Shown piece by piece: positions 1 to 5,432 of a DNA stretch of 5,432 nt; the stretch's first letter is position 1; each line of letters begins with the position of its first letter. Under the pieces are notes generated by a model that was not told where the DNA came from, searched no databases, and was given only the letters and a program-made list of their open reading frames with translations. Source of the stretch: Pseudomonadota bacterium (GTDB lineage Bacteria > Pseudomonadota > Alphaproteobacteria > Rhizobiales > Hyphomicrobiaceae); the NCBI GenBank assembly GCA_021812845.1, contig JAKAML010000121.1, forward strand, positions 1-5,432, read 5' to 3'. A program made the position numbers and the translations under genes.

Positions 1-477
1 CGGCGCGGCGCCCGTCGCCGCCTCCGAGAACGCGAGCAGCGCGGCGGCCATGGCCTTGAACACCTCGTCCCGGTCCTTGATCCCATGGCGGGCCTTCAGC
101 CTGTCGGGCGCGGTATAGCCGAACAAGACCTTGCCATCGGCGGACTGCCAGGCCACGGCCTTCAGCGGCAGGTCGATGGCAATCTCGGGGTTCGACTGCA
201 TCAGCGGTGTGCCGAGCTTCGGGTTGCCGAAGATCAGCACCTCGGTCGGCTGGAGCTCGAGGCCGGCGGCCTTGGCGGCGGCGGCGTGGTCGACGCGGGC
301 GACGACCGTGATGCCTTTGGCGTCGAGTGCCTTCGCCAGTGCATCGATGGTTTCCTTGACGCCGAGCCTGCTCTCGCGGACGACGAGCTCGCCCATGGCC
401 TGGGCCGGGGCGACGGGCGCGACCACGGCGAGCAGGAGCGCGAGGACCGCGACGGTGGCGGAGCGGGTGACTGGCAT
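1..477 (-). CDS. Secreted DUF302-domain protein, 3' end outside the window
   Basis: The reading frame opens with ATG at 477-475 and stays open for 159 codons to the window edge, so the stop is not seen. Residues 1-27 look like a Sec signal peptide: a short basic start (MPVTR), a hydrophobic run at about 8-23 and an AQA cleavage site before Met28. Residues 30-145 match the DUF302 (PF03625) pattern: a strand and helix (LVVRESRLGVKETIDAL), the central GNPKLGTPLM at 84-93, then AIDLPLKAVAW at 100-110 and a GYTAPDRLKARHG stretch at 120-132. The domain seems nearly complete, so only a short tail should be missing. DUF302 proteins are small alpha/beta proteins of unknown biochemical role; the signal peptide puts this one in the periplasm. 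The Shine-Dalgarno is weak (GTGAG about 6 bases upstream). It lies downstream of the LAB_N gene on the same strand but 137 bases away, with operator-like repeats between them, so it probably has its own promoter. Family assignment is good; function is unknown. Confidence 0.85.
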   Translation of the reverse strand, partial: MPVTRSATVAVLALLLAVVAPVAPAQAMGELVVRESRLGVKETIDALAKALDAKGITVVARVDHAAAAKAAGLELQPTEVLIFGNPKLGTPLMQSNPEIAIDLPLKAVAWQSADGKVLFGYTAPDRLKARHGIKDRDEVFKAMAAALLAFSEAATGAAP

Positions 478-556
478 GGCGGCTCACTTTCGGACGCTGG
501 AAAAGTCTCGACGGCGGCAGGGCGGAACCTCGAGGCGCGGATGCCCACGGCCCGTC

Positions 557-584
557 TCGTGCTTACGACACGTCGTACTTACGA
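557..584. promoter_or_regulatory. Tandem inverted repeats, candidate operator
   Basis: Two copies of TCGTRCTTACGA lie at 557-568 and 573-584, with starts 16 bases apart. They differ at one base. Each is itself an inverted repeat: TCGTA-CT-TACGA is perfect in the second copy, and the first has one mismatch. Between them ACGAC-AC-GTCGT (565-576) is also a perfect dyad, so the block can be read in two registers. A shorter relative, TCGTTACG, follows at 600-607. The block lies about 80-110 bases upstream of the DUF302 start and just beyond the LAB_N stop. Tandem dyads spaced about one and a half helical turns apart are typical of sites for dimeric repressors. No regulator gene lies in the window to pair with it, so the role is inferred from shape and position only. 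Confidence 0.4.
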
Positions 585-614
585 AGCGGGCCGGGTCGAT
601 CGTTACGCGGAGAC

Positions 615-962
615 TCAGTCGGGCGAGCGGGCGTGATCGGCGCCGGACGCCGCTTTCTGACGCCACAGGAAATAGACGTTGCGGGCGTAGATGAAGACCC
701 CGAACTGGCCGAGCACGATCACGGGATCGGGCTTGTAGAGCCCGTATGCGAGCACCATCAGGCCGCCGACCAGGCTCGTGTACCAGAACATGTCCGGCAC
801 GACGAGCCGCTTCTCGCGCTCGCTGGCCAGCCACTGGATGAACCAGCGCATGACGAACATCGACTGGCCGACGAGCCCGATGCCGAGCCAGACCAGATCG
901 CGGCCCGACATGCCGCTCCACCATTCGGCGAGCTTGGCGCCATAGTCCGACAAGAAGCCCAT
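615..962 (-). CDS. LAB_N (lipid A biosynthesis N-terminal) domain membrane protein
   Basis: This 115-residue protein is almost entirely one LAB_N domain (PF07578), known both as small free-standing proteins and fused to the N-terminus of some LpxB proteins. Diagnostic residues are RWFIQWLASEREKR at 39-52, P56 and FWYTSLVGG at 59-67, then GQFGVFIYARNVYF at 85-98. Three membrane helices are visible at about 22-40, 57-76 and 79-99, followed by a short polar tail. The ATG at 962-960 is supported by GAGGA just upstream, although the spacing is short. The biochemical role of free LAB_N proteins is not established to my knowledge. They often sit beside DPM/ArnC-like and ArnT-like glycosyltransferases, as here, so it probably acts in the inner membrane with the GT2 and GT39 proteins, perhaps in handling or flipping the polyprenyl-phosphate sugar. 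It lacks all catalytic parts of LpxB and should not be called lipid-A-disaccharide synthase. Confidence 0.9.
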   Translation of the reverse strand: MGFLSDYGAKLAEWWSGMSGRDLVWLGIGLVGQSMFVMRWFIQWLASEREKRLVVPDMFWYTSLVGGLMVLAYGLYKPDPVIVLGQFGVFIYARNVYFLWRQKAASGADHARSPD

Positions 963-1151
963 GCATCCTCGTTCTGATGGCGGACCGGCGGCACCTGCCG
1001 CGCCGGGCCGCTACGCGAGCGGTCCACCCGACAGGCCGGAGCCGGTGCAGAGGGGGCGCTCCGTGGCCGTGGCCGCGCCCATAGCCTATCGTGGCCGCCG
1101 CGTCACGCGCTCTCGTTTGACGGCGCCTCAGTTGACCTGTGGTTTGGCGCA

Positions 1152-1184
1152 TGTGGCGTCGACCAAGGCGCGTTGAACGCCACA
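1152..1184. repeat. Inverted repeat with perfect 8-base arms
   Basis: TGTGGCGT at 1152-1159 is matched by ACGCCACA at 1177-1184, with 17 bases between. The loop can add a CAA/TTG pairing (1163-1165 with 1173-1175), giving a two-part stem. No T-run follows on either strand, so it is not a standard intrinsic terminator. It lies 100-133 bases beyond the GT2 stop and about 190 bases upstream of the LAB_N start. It could be a protein-binding site, an RNA stem that protects the GT2 transcript end, or chance in GC-rich DNA. Confidence 0.4.
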
Positions 1185-1263
1185 CGAAGTCCATGTTGCT
1201 TCTCGTGGCCTTCATGCCGCGCCAAGATCGTACCGGATCGCGGCGCTGCTTCGATTTGTGTGC

Positions 1264-1278
1264 GACTGGTCACCGGTC
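1264..1278. repeat. Near-perfect 15-base dyad after the GT2 stop
   Basis: GACTGGT-C-ACCGGTC is symmetrical about one central base with a single T/G mismatch. It begins 6 bases beyond the GT2 stop codon. The one-base centre cannot form a hairpin loop as such, so a protein-binding site is more likely than a terminator. The half-motif GGTCACC recurs at 1291-1296 region inside the GT2 3' end. Chance is possible. Confidence 0.25.
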
Positions 1279-1284
1279 CCTTCG

Positions 1285-2109
1285 TCAACGGTCACCACCG
1301 CTCGAGCGCGTGCCCGATCCGCGGGGTCCGTCGGGGCCCCGCGGCTTGAGCCGGCTCGACAAATCGGCCACATGGTGGCCCTCGGGTACCGCCTCGGCGA
1401 TCGGCGGAACCTTGGTCCGGCGTCTCAGCCAGCTCACGCCGACGAGGTCGTAGAGGCCGATCAGCGCCCGGCTCAGGTTGTTGTACTTGGACTTGCCGGC
1501 CAGCCGCGGGCGGTCGTTGACCGGCACGTAGGCGACCTCGTGGCCGTAGCTCTGGAACATGGCCGGCAGGTAGCGATGCACGCTCGTAAAGAACGGCAGC
1601 CTGAGGAATGCCTCGCGCCAGTAGACCTTGATGCCGCAGCCGGTGTCGGGACAGTCGTCCTTCAGGACGCTGTCGCGGATCCAGTTGGCGGCCTTCGACG
1701 CCCACTTCTTGGAGCCGGTGTCGCGCCGCTCGGTGCGCCAGCCGTTGACCAGAGCGGGGCCGCGCGTGCCGGGGGGCGCGAGCTTCTCGGCGAGGCGGGG
1801 AATGTCGCGCGGATCGTTCTGGCCGTCGCCGTCCATGGTCGCGATGACGGCGCTGGTGGCGGCCAGGATGCCGGTCCGGAGTGCGGCGCTCTGGCCGCTG
1901 CGCTCGCCGTGCCGGAGATAGCGGAGCCCCGGATAGGCGCCGCTCGCGATCAGCGCCTTGACCTCGGCGCCGGTCGCGTCCTCGCTCGCGTCGTCGACCA
2001 CCACGACCTCCGCCAGCATGGCGGACGGCACCACGGCATAGGTCTCCTCGACCAGATGGCCGATGTTGCCGGCCTCGTTCAAGGCCGGGATGACGACGGT
2101 CAATCGCAT
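1285..2109 (-). CDS. Family 2 glycosyltransferase, DPM1/ArnC-like polyprenyl-phosphate sugar synthase
   Basis: This 274-residue GT-A enzyme is predicted to move a sugar from a nucleotide donor to polyprenyl phosphate on the cytoplasmic side of the inner membrane. The N-terminal nucleotide-binding motif VVIPALNEAGNI is at 5-16 and VVVDDASEDAT at 36-46. The metal-binding DXD motif is DGD at 93-95 in TMDGDGQNDP. Later family motifs are DCPDTGCGIKVYWREAF (152-168) and VNDRPRLAGKSKYNN (197-211), the basic region typical of DPM-synthase-like enzymes. It is shorter than ArnC (about 320 residues) and has no C-terminal membrane helices, resembling soluble or peripheral DPM1 forms. The last 25 residues are a Gly/Pro/Arg/Ser-rich tail that looks disordered. 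The start fits the usual MRLTVVIP opening; upstream there is only a weak GGAA. It is divergent from the GT39 gene, its likely partner. Sugar and lipid specificity cannot be read from sequence; ArnC or rhizobial RgtE-like roles are analogies. Confidence 0.9.
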   Translation of the reverse strand: MRLTVVIPALNEAGNIGHLVEETYAVVPSAMLAEVVVVDDASEDATGAEVKALIASGAYPGLRYLRHGERSGQSAALRTGILAATSAVIATMDGDGQNDPRDIPRLAEKLAPPGTRGPALVNGWRTERRDTGSKKWASKAANWIRDSVLKDDCPDTGCGIKVYWREAFLRLPFFTSVHRYLPAMFQSYGHEVAYVPVNDRPRLAGKSKYNNLSRALIGLYDLVGVSWLRRRTKVPPIAEAVPEGHHVADLSSRLKPRGPDGPRGSGTRSSGGDR

Positions 2110-2168
2110 GGTTCCGGTTCCGGTGGCGATGCCGCGGAGGGTGCCGTCACGAGGCGCTCCGAGGCAGG

Positions 2169-2188
2169 GGCGCCGCGATCCCGGCGCC
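2169..2188. repeat. GC hairpin upstream of the GT2 gene
   Basis: GGCGCCG (2169-2175) and CGGCGCC (2182-2188) are perfect 7-base arms around the six-base loop CGATCC. The element is 60-80 bases upstream of the GT2 start, inside its likely leader, or just upstream of the GT39 promoter. All-GC arms would make a stable RNA stem, but such arms also arise readily by chance at this base composition. No T-run follows. Confidence 0.4.
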
Positions 2189-2282
2189 GGGGCGAGAGTA
2201 CCAGTCTTCCCGAGACCACCTCAACCTTGTAAATGTCCGGCGGCCAGAAGGATTGTGGAGGCATCCGCCCGCGTCCCGGCGC

Positions 2283-2287
2283 GGAGG
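2283..2287 (+). promoter_or_regulatory. Shine-Dalgarno that decides the GT39 start
   Basis: GGAGG lies five bases before the ATG at 2293. The in-frame ATG 60 bases upstream (2233) has no purine-rich site before it (it follows CCTTGTAA), so the downstream start is preferred. The downstream start also puts the first membrane helix near the N-terminus, as is usual for GT39 proteins. Confidence 0.7.
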
Positions 2288-2292
2288 CGACT

Positions 2293-3780
2293 ATGGGCGA
2301 GAGCGAAGGCTGGCGGAGCGCGGATCCGCGGTGGGGGTGGCTGCTCGCCGGGGGGCTCGCGCTACTGCTGGCGGTCCGCGTCGTGGCCCTCCGCGCCAAC
2401 GCTACGGACCTGTTCTTCGACGAGGCGCAGTACTGGTCGTGGAGCCTGGAGCCGGCGCTCGGCTACTACTCCAAGCCGCCGATGGTTGCGTGGCTGATCC
2501 GCCTCGCCACCGACCAGTGCGGCATGGGCGAGTTCTGCGTCAGGCTGCCGTCGCCGATCGTCCACACGCTGACGGCGGGCGCCGTGGCCGTGCTGGCGCG
2601 CTGGCTCTACGACCGGCGGACCGCGGCGCTGGCCGGGCTCGCGTTCGCGACGCTGCCCGGGGTGTCGCTGTCGGCAGGCATCATCTCGACCGACGTGCCG
2701 CTGCTCTTCGCCTGGGCGGTGGCGCTCGTCGCCCTCGTCGGTCTCATCGAGACGCGGGCGTCGTGGCCGGCGGCGCTGCTCGGCCTGGCCCTCGGTTTCG
2801 GGCTCAATGCCAAATACGCGATGGCGTGGTTCCTGCTGTGTCTCGGCGTCTATCTCGCCGCGACGCCCGAGCGGCGCGGCCTGCTGCGCGACGGCCGGCT
2901 GTGGGCGGGCATCGGGCTCGGCGCCCTGCTGATCGTCCCCAACCTCTCCTGGAACGCGCGCCACAGCTTCGCGACATTCGCCCACACCGCGGACAACGCC
3001 AAGTGGCACGGCTCGCTGCTCAATCCGCTGAAGGCGCTCGAGTTCTTCGCGAGCCAGTTCGGCGTGTTCGGGCCGGTGATGCTGGCCGCGCTGATCGCCA
3101 TCACCTGGCGCGCCTACAAGCAGGGCCTGCCGCCGGCCGACCGGCTGCTGCTCGCGTTCTCGCTGCCGGTGCTGGTCCTCATCACCCTGCAGGCGTTCGT
3201 CTCGCGGGCGCATCCGAACTGGGCGGCGGTGTCGTATGTCGCGGCGACCGTGCTGGTCACGGCGACGCTCGTCCGCGACGTTTCGTGGTCCTGGCTCAAG
3301 GCGTCGTTCGCGATCCACCTGACGCTCGTCGCCGCGCTCGGCATCGCGACGGCCTACGCCGGCCGCCTCGTGCCGCCGGTCGGCTCCGATCCCTTCGCGC
3401 GGACGCTCGGCTGGCGCGAGATGGCGGAGGCGACGCGGCGCGAGATCGCCGCCGCGCGGGCCTCCGGCCGCCCCTACGCGGCGGTGCTGACCGACGACCG
3501 CTCGATCACAGCCGAGCTCCTTTACTACATGCGAGACGAGCCGACGCGCGTCGTCACCTGGTTTCCGGGCGGGCGGCCGACGGATCACTACGAGCTGACG
3601 CGGCCCCATACCGCGGCGGTCGGCGATCCCGTGCTCTACGTCACGCTCGACCGCAACTCGGAGCCGGTGCTGGCGCAATTCGAGGACCGCGATCCGCTCG
3701 GCGTGCGTCAGATCCCGACGGGGAGATCGTCGCGGCGCGCGGTCGCCTTCTACCGGCTCTCGGGGTACATTCGGAAATGA
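2293..3780 (+). CDS. Family 39 (ArnT/PMT-like) integral membrane glycosyltransferase
   Basis: This 495-residue protein belongs to the GT39/PMT_2 group (PF13231), which uses polyprenyl-phosphate sugars as donors and transfers them to acceptors on the periplasmic face. Helix 1 is at about 14-33, followed by the first periplasmic loop with the signature DLFFDEAQYW (39-48); the Asp43-Glu44 pair corresponds to the catalytic acidic site of the family. GYYSKPPMVAWLI (57-69), IISTDVPLLF (130-139) and SRAHPNWAAVSY (304-315) are further conserved blocks. About ten helices run to residue 356. A soluble domain of about 135 residues follows, with TDDRSITAELLYYM (400-413) and WFPGGRPTDHYELTRP (423-438). 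An extra 20 residues would be added by the ATG at 2233, but GGAGG favours 2293. The gene faces the GT2 gene and probably uses its product; lipid A or LPS core are plausible acceptors. Its stop overlaps the next start as ATGA. The assignment to arnT itself is not justified. Confidence 0.88.
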   Translation: MGESEGWRSADPRWGWLLAGGLALLLAVRVVALRANATDLFFDEAQYWSWSLEPALGYYSKPPMVAWLIRLATDQCGMGEFCVRLPSPIVHTLTAGAVAVLARWLYDRRTAALAGLAFATLPGVSLSAGIISTDVPLLFAWAVALVALVGLIETRASWPAALLGLALGFGLNAKYAMAWFLLCLGVYLAATPERRGLLRDGRLWAGIGLGALLIVPNLSWNARHSFATFAHTADNAKWHGSLLNPLKALEFFASQFGVFGPVMLAALIAITWRAYKQGLPPADRLLLAFSLPVLVLITLQAFVSRAHPNWAAVSYVAATVLVTATLVRDVSWSWLKASFAIHLTLVAALGIATAYAGRLVPPVGSDPFARTLGWREMAEATRREIAAARASGRPYAAVLTDDRSITAELLYYMRDEPTRVVTWFPGGRPTDHYELTRPHTAAVGDPVLYVTLDRNSEPVLAQFEDRDPLGVRQIPTGRSSRRAVAFYRLSGYIRK

Positions 3781-5432
3781 CGACCGCAGACCCCGAGATC
3801 GGCACGCGCCCTTCGGCGGGCGAGAGGGAGCCCGCTTCCGGAGGGCTTGCCGAGGCATTCGTGCTGCTCGACAACAGCTCGGGCTCGAACGCGCGCTCGC
3901 TGATGTTCTCGGATCCCGTCGAGATCGTCGTCGCGCGCGAGCCGGCCGAGGTCGCTGACGCCATCGCGCGGCTCGAGGCGGGGATCGCGGCGGGGCTCCA
4001 CGCGGCGGGGTTCTTCTCCTACGAGCTCGGCTACGTGCTCGAGCCGCGTCTCGCCCCCCTGCTGCCGGCCGCGAGGAGCGTGCCCTTCCTGTGGTTCGGC
4101 CTCTACCGCGGTCCGCGCGTCATGACCGGCGCCGAGGTCGAGGCGTGGCTCGCCACGAACACCCTGTCGGCGTCCTACCAGTTCACCGACGTCACCCGCG
4201 CCTGGACGCGCGAGGAGTACGAGCGGCGCTTCGCCGAGGTGCAGGAGAAGATCCGTTCCGGCGACATCTACCAGTTGAACCTGACGTTCAAGGCCCGCTT
4301 CAGGCTGACCGGATCGCCGCTCGCCTTCTACCGCGACCTGCGCCAGCGCCAGCGTGTCGCCTATGCCGGCATCGTCGATACCGGCGAGGTGACGGTGCTG
4401 TCCGCCTCGCCCGAGCTGTTCATGGAGCGGCACGGACGGGTGATCGAGACGCGGCCGATGAAGGGCACGTCGTCGCGCGGCGGCACGACCGAGGCCGATG
4501 CCGAGGCCCGCCGCGTGCTCGCGACCGACGTCAAGCAGCGCGCCGAGAACCTGATGATCGTCGACCTGATGCGCAACGACATCGGCCGCATCTCCGAGAT
4601 CGGCAGCGTCGAGGTGACCGACCTGTACACGGTCGAGACGTTCCGCACGCTGCACCAGATGACGTCGGGGGTGCGCGCGACGCTGCTGCCGGGTGTCGGC
4701 CTCGGGCGGCTCATCGAGGCGATCTTCCCGCCGGGCTCGGTGATCGGGGCGCCGAAGATCCGCGCCATGGAGCTGATCGCCGGCTACGAGACCGAGCCGC
4801 GCGGCGTCTACTGCGGCGCCATCGGCCATATCGCGCCCGGCGGGTCGGCGCTGTTCAACGTCGCCATCCGCACGCCGGTCGTGTTCCGCGACGGCTCGGG
4901 CGAGATGGGCATCGGCTCGGGCGTGGTCTACGACAGCGAGGGCGCCAAGGAGTACGACGAGTGCCTGCTCAAGATGAAGTTCCTGACTGATCCGCCGAAG
5001 CCCTTCGAGCTCATCGAGACCATGCTGCACGAGCCGGGCAAGGGCATCTGGCTGATCGACCGCCACATGCGCCGGCTCGCCGCCTCGGCGCAGTATTTCC
5101 GCTTCGCGTTCAACCGCGCCGAGGTCGAGACGGCGCTCCACGACGCGCTCGCCGGGCGCGGCTCGCAGCGGCTCCGGGTGCGGCTCCTGCTCGACGAGAA
5201 GGGTCAGGTGCGCATCACCGCGGTCGACCAGCCGCCGCAGCCGCCGGACGCAAGGATGCGCTACGTCCTGAGCCCGACACGGCTCGCGAGCGACGACCCG
5301 TTCCTCTACCACAAGACCACGCGGCGCGAGCTCTACGACCGCGAATGGCAGCACTACAACGAGACGCTCGGCGCCGACGAGGTCGTCTACCTCAACGAGA
5401 GGGGCGAGCCTCCGTTCGTGCTGGTGCTCGAC
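3777..5432 (+). CDS. pabB: Bifunctional aminodeoxychorismate synthase component I / aminodeoxychorismate lyase (PabB-PabC fusion), 3' end outside the window
   Basis: This is a cytoplasmic folate-pathway enzyme. The PabB part makes 4-amino-4-deoxychorismate from chorismate with ammonia from a PabA glutaminase, and the PabC part releases pyruvate to give p-aminobenzoate. The 552 visible codons start with ATG at 3777. After a polar leader of about 25 residues, the chorismate-binding domain spans about 140-405. Its motifs are SGDIYQLNLT (161-170), RPMKGT (226-231), ENLMIVDLMRNDIGR (257-271), SVIGAPKIRAMELI (321-334) and GIGSGVVYDSEGAKEYDE (378-395). Lys229 in PMKGT is typical of aminodeoxychorismate synthase, whereas anthranilate synthase has Ala there. 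The class IV aminotransferase-fold PabC domain begins at about 408 (FELIETML) with HMRRLAASAQYF (430-441); Lys513 in YHKTTRRELYD is the expected PLP lysine. The last visible residues after LNERGE (539-544) do not follow the usual pattern. The start overlaps the GT39 stop as ATGA with a poor Shine-Dalgarno, indicating translational coupling. Confidence 0.93.
   Translation, partial: MTTADPEIGTRPSAGEREPASGGLAEAFVLLDNSSGSNARSLMFSDPVEIVVAREPAEVADAIARLEAGIAAGLHAAGFFSYELGYVLEPRLAPLLPAARSVPFLWFGLYRGPRVMTGAEVEAWLATNTLSASYQFTDVTRAWTREEYERRFAEVQEKIRSGDIYQLNLTFKARFRLTGSPLAFYRDLRQRQRVAYAGIVDTGEVTVLSASPELFMERHGRVIETRPMKGTSSRGGTTEADAEARRVLATDVKQRAENLMIVDLMRNDIGRISEIGSVEVTDLYTVETFRTLHQMTSGVRATLLPGVGLGRLIEAIFPPGSVIGAPKIRAMELIAGYETEPRGVYCGAIGHIAPGGSALFNVAIRTPVVFRDGSGEMGIGSGVVYDSEGAKEYDECLLKMKFLTDPPKPFELIETMLHEPGKGIWLIDRHMRRLAASAQYFRFAFNRAEVETALHDALAGRGSQRLRVRLLLDEKGQVRITAVDQPPQPPDARMRYVLSPTRLASDDPFLYHKTTRRELYDREWQHYNETLGADEVVYLNERGEPPFVLVLD

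Larger units (their letters stand above)
963..1284. other. Non-coding spacer between GT2 and LAB_N genes
   Basis: This 322-base stretch separates two minus-strand genes that would be expected to sit close together. Open frames across it translate to Arg/Pro/Gly-rich strings without any domain, and I see no tRNA, small RNA signature or terminator with a T-run. It holds two dyads (1152-1184 and 1264-1278). A weak possible promoter for the LAB_N gene on the minus strand is GTGACG (1106-1101), a 16-base gap, then CTATGG (1084-1079). This would leave a leader of about 110 bases and is only a suggestion. The length of the gap implies that the LAB_N gene may be transcribed separately from the GT2 gene. 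Confidence 0.6.
2110..2292. promoter_or_regulatory. Divergent promoter region between GT2 and GT39 genes
   Basis: The two glycosyltransferase genes are read away from each other across these 183 bases, so both promoters should lie here. On the plus strand TGTAAA (2228-2233) is the best -10-like element, without a convincing -35. Transcription from it would start near 2240 and leave about 50 bases before the GT39 start at 2293. On the minus strand TTGAGG (2224-2219) with TACTCT (2200-2195), 18 bases apart, is a weak candidate for GT2. The existence of a divergent promoter is a firm inference from gene layout; the exact elements are guesses. Confidence 0.45.

Noticed and set aside
615..962. Naming the LAB_N protein as lipid-A-disaccharide synthase (LpxB)
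   Set aside because: Only the N-terminal membrane domain found in some LpxB fusions is present; the glycosyltransferase part is absent.
1117..1136. Two TTGAC boxes on the plus strand, 15 bases apart, resembling -35 elements
   Set aside because: No -10-like element follows at proper spacing and no plus-strand gene lies downstream before the GT2 gene on the opposite strand.
484..1215. A 243-codon minus-strand frame over the LAB_N gene and the spacer
   Set aside because: Extremely Arg-rich translation; the LAB_N protein in another frame has convincing conserved residues.
1103..1288. A 61-codon minus-strand frame starting at a TTG that overlaps the GT2 stop
   Set aside because: It needs a rare TTG start, has no membrane or domain pattern and no convincing ribosome site. 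Kept as non-coding.
1258..2232. A 324-codon plus-strand open frame opposite the GT2 gene
   Set aside because: It is the mirror of a clear GT2 gene with all family motifs on the minus strand, and its translation shows no recognisable domain.
2362..3858. A 498-codon open frame on the minus strand opposite the GT39 gene
   Set aside because: Its translation is Arg/His/Glu/Gln-rich with no domain or membrane pattern, while the plus strand encodes a recognisable GT39 protein. Long antisense frames are expected in GC-rich genes with G/C third positions.
3750..5354. A 534-codon open frame on the minus strand opposite the pabB gene
   Set aside because: Composition is Arg/Glu/His/Leu/Ala-rich with no motif, and it lies exactly against a well-supported PabB-PabC fusion.
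3777..5432. Calling the chorismate-binding enzyme anthranilate synthase (TrpE)
   Set aside because: It has the PMKGT lysine typical of aminodeoxychorismate synthase and a fused PabC domain with the PLP lysine.

Overview
This is a very GC-rich window with dense coding, G/C-biased third codon positions and no mobile elements, RNA genes or CRISPR. The gene content suggests a Gram-negative alphaproteobacterium: a lipid A-associated LAB_N membrane protein, polyprenyl-phosphate sugar enzymes and a fused PabB-PabC folate enzyme. The order Hyphomicrobiales/Rhizobiales or Rhodospirillales fits, but this is inferred from style and content, not from a marker gene. The window is cut at both ends inside genes.

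Layout from left to right. (1) 1-477, minus: a secreted DUF302-domain protein whose C-terminus lies beyond the left edge. (2) 478-614: a short spacer with a tandem pair of inverted repeats that looks like an operator. (3) 615-962, minus: a 115-residue three-helix LAB_N (PF07578) membrane protein. (4) 963-1284: a 322-base non-coding spacer with two dyads and no recognisable gene. (5) 1285-2109, minus: a family 2 glycosyltransferase of the DPM1/ArnC type. (6) 2110-2292: a divergent promoter region with a strong GC hairpin. (7) 2293-3780, plus: a polytopic family 39 (ArnT-like) glycosyltransferase. (8) 3777-5432, plus: a bifunctional aminodeoxychorismate synthase component I/aminodeoxychorismate lyase, truncated by the right edge and overlapping the previous gene by ATGA.

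Genes 3, 5 and 7 make a coherent module. The GT2 enzyme would charge a polyprenyl phosphate with a sugar on the cytoplasmic face. The small LAB_N protein may help move or present that lipid. The GT39 enzyme would transfer the sugar to an acceptor such as lipid A or LPS core on the periplasmic face. The logic is that of ArnC/ArnEF/ArnT, or of the rhizobial galacturonosyl transferases, but neither the sugar nor the acceptor can be read from the sequence. The folate gene is linked to the module only by translational coupling to the GT39 gene and has no obvious functional connection.

Nothing here is clearly a new system. The most useful leads are the split glycosyl-transfer module with its possible flippase, the operator-like repeats before the DUF302 gene, and an abnormal end to the PabC domain at the right edge.
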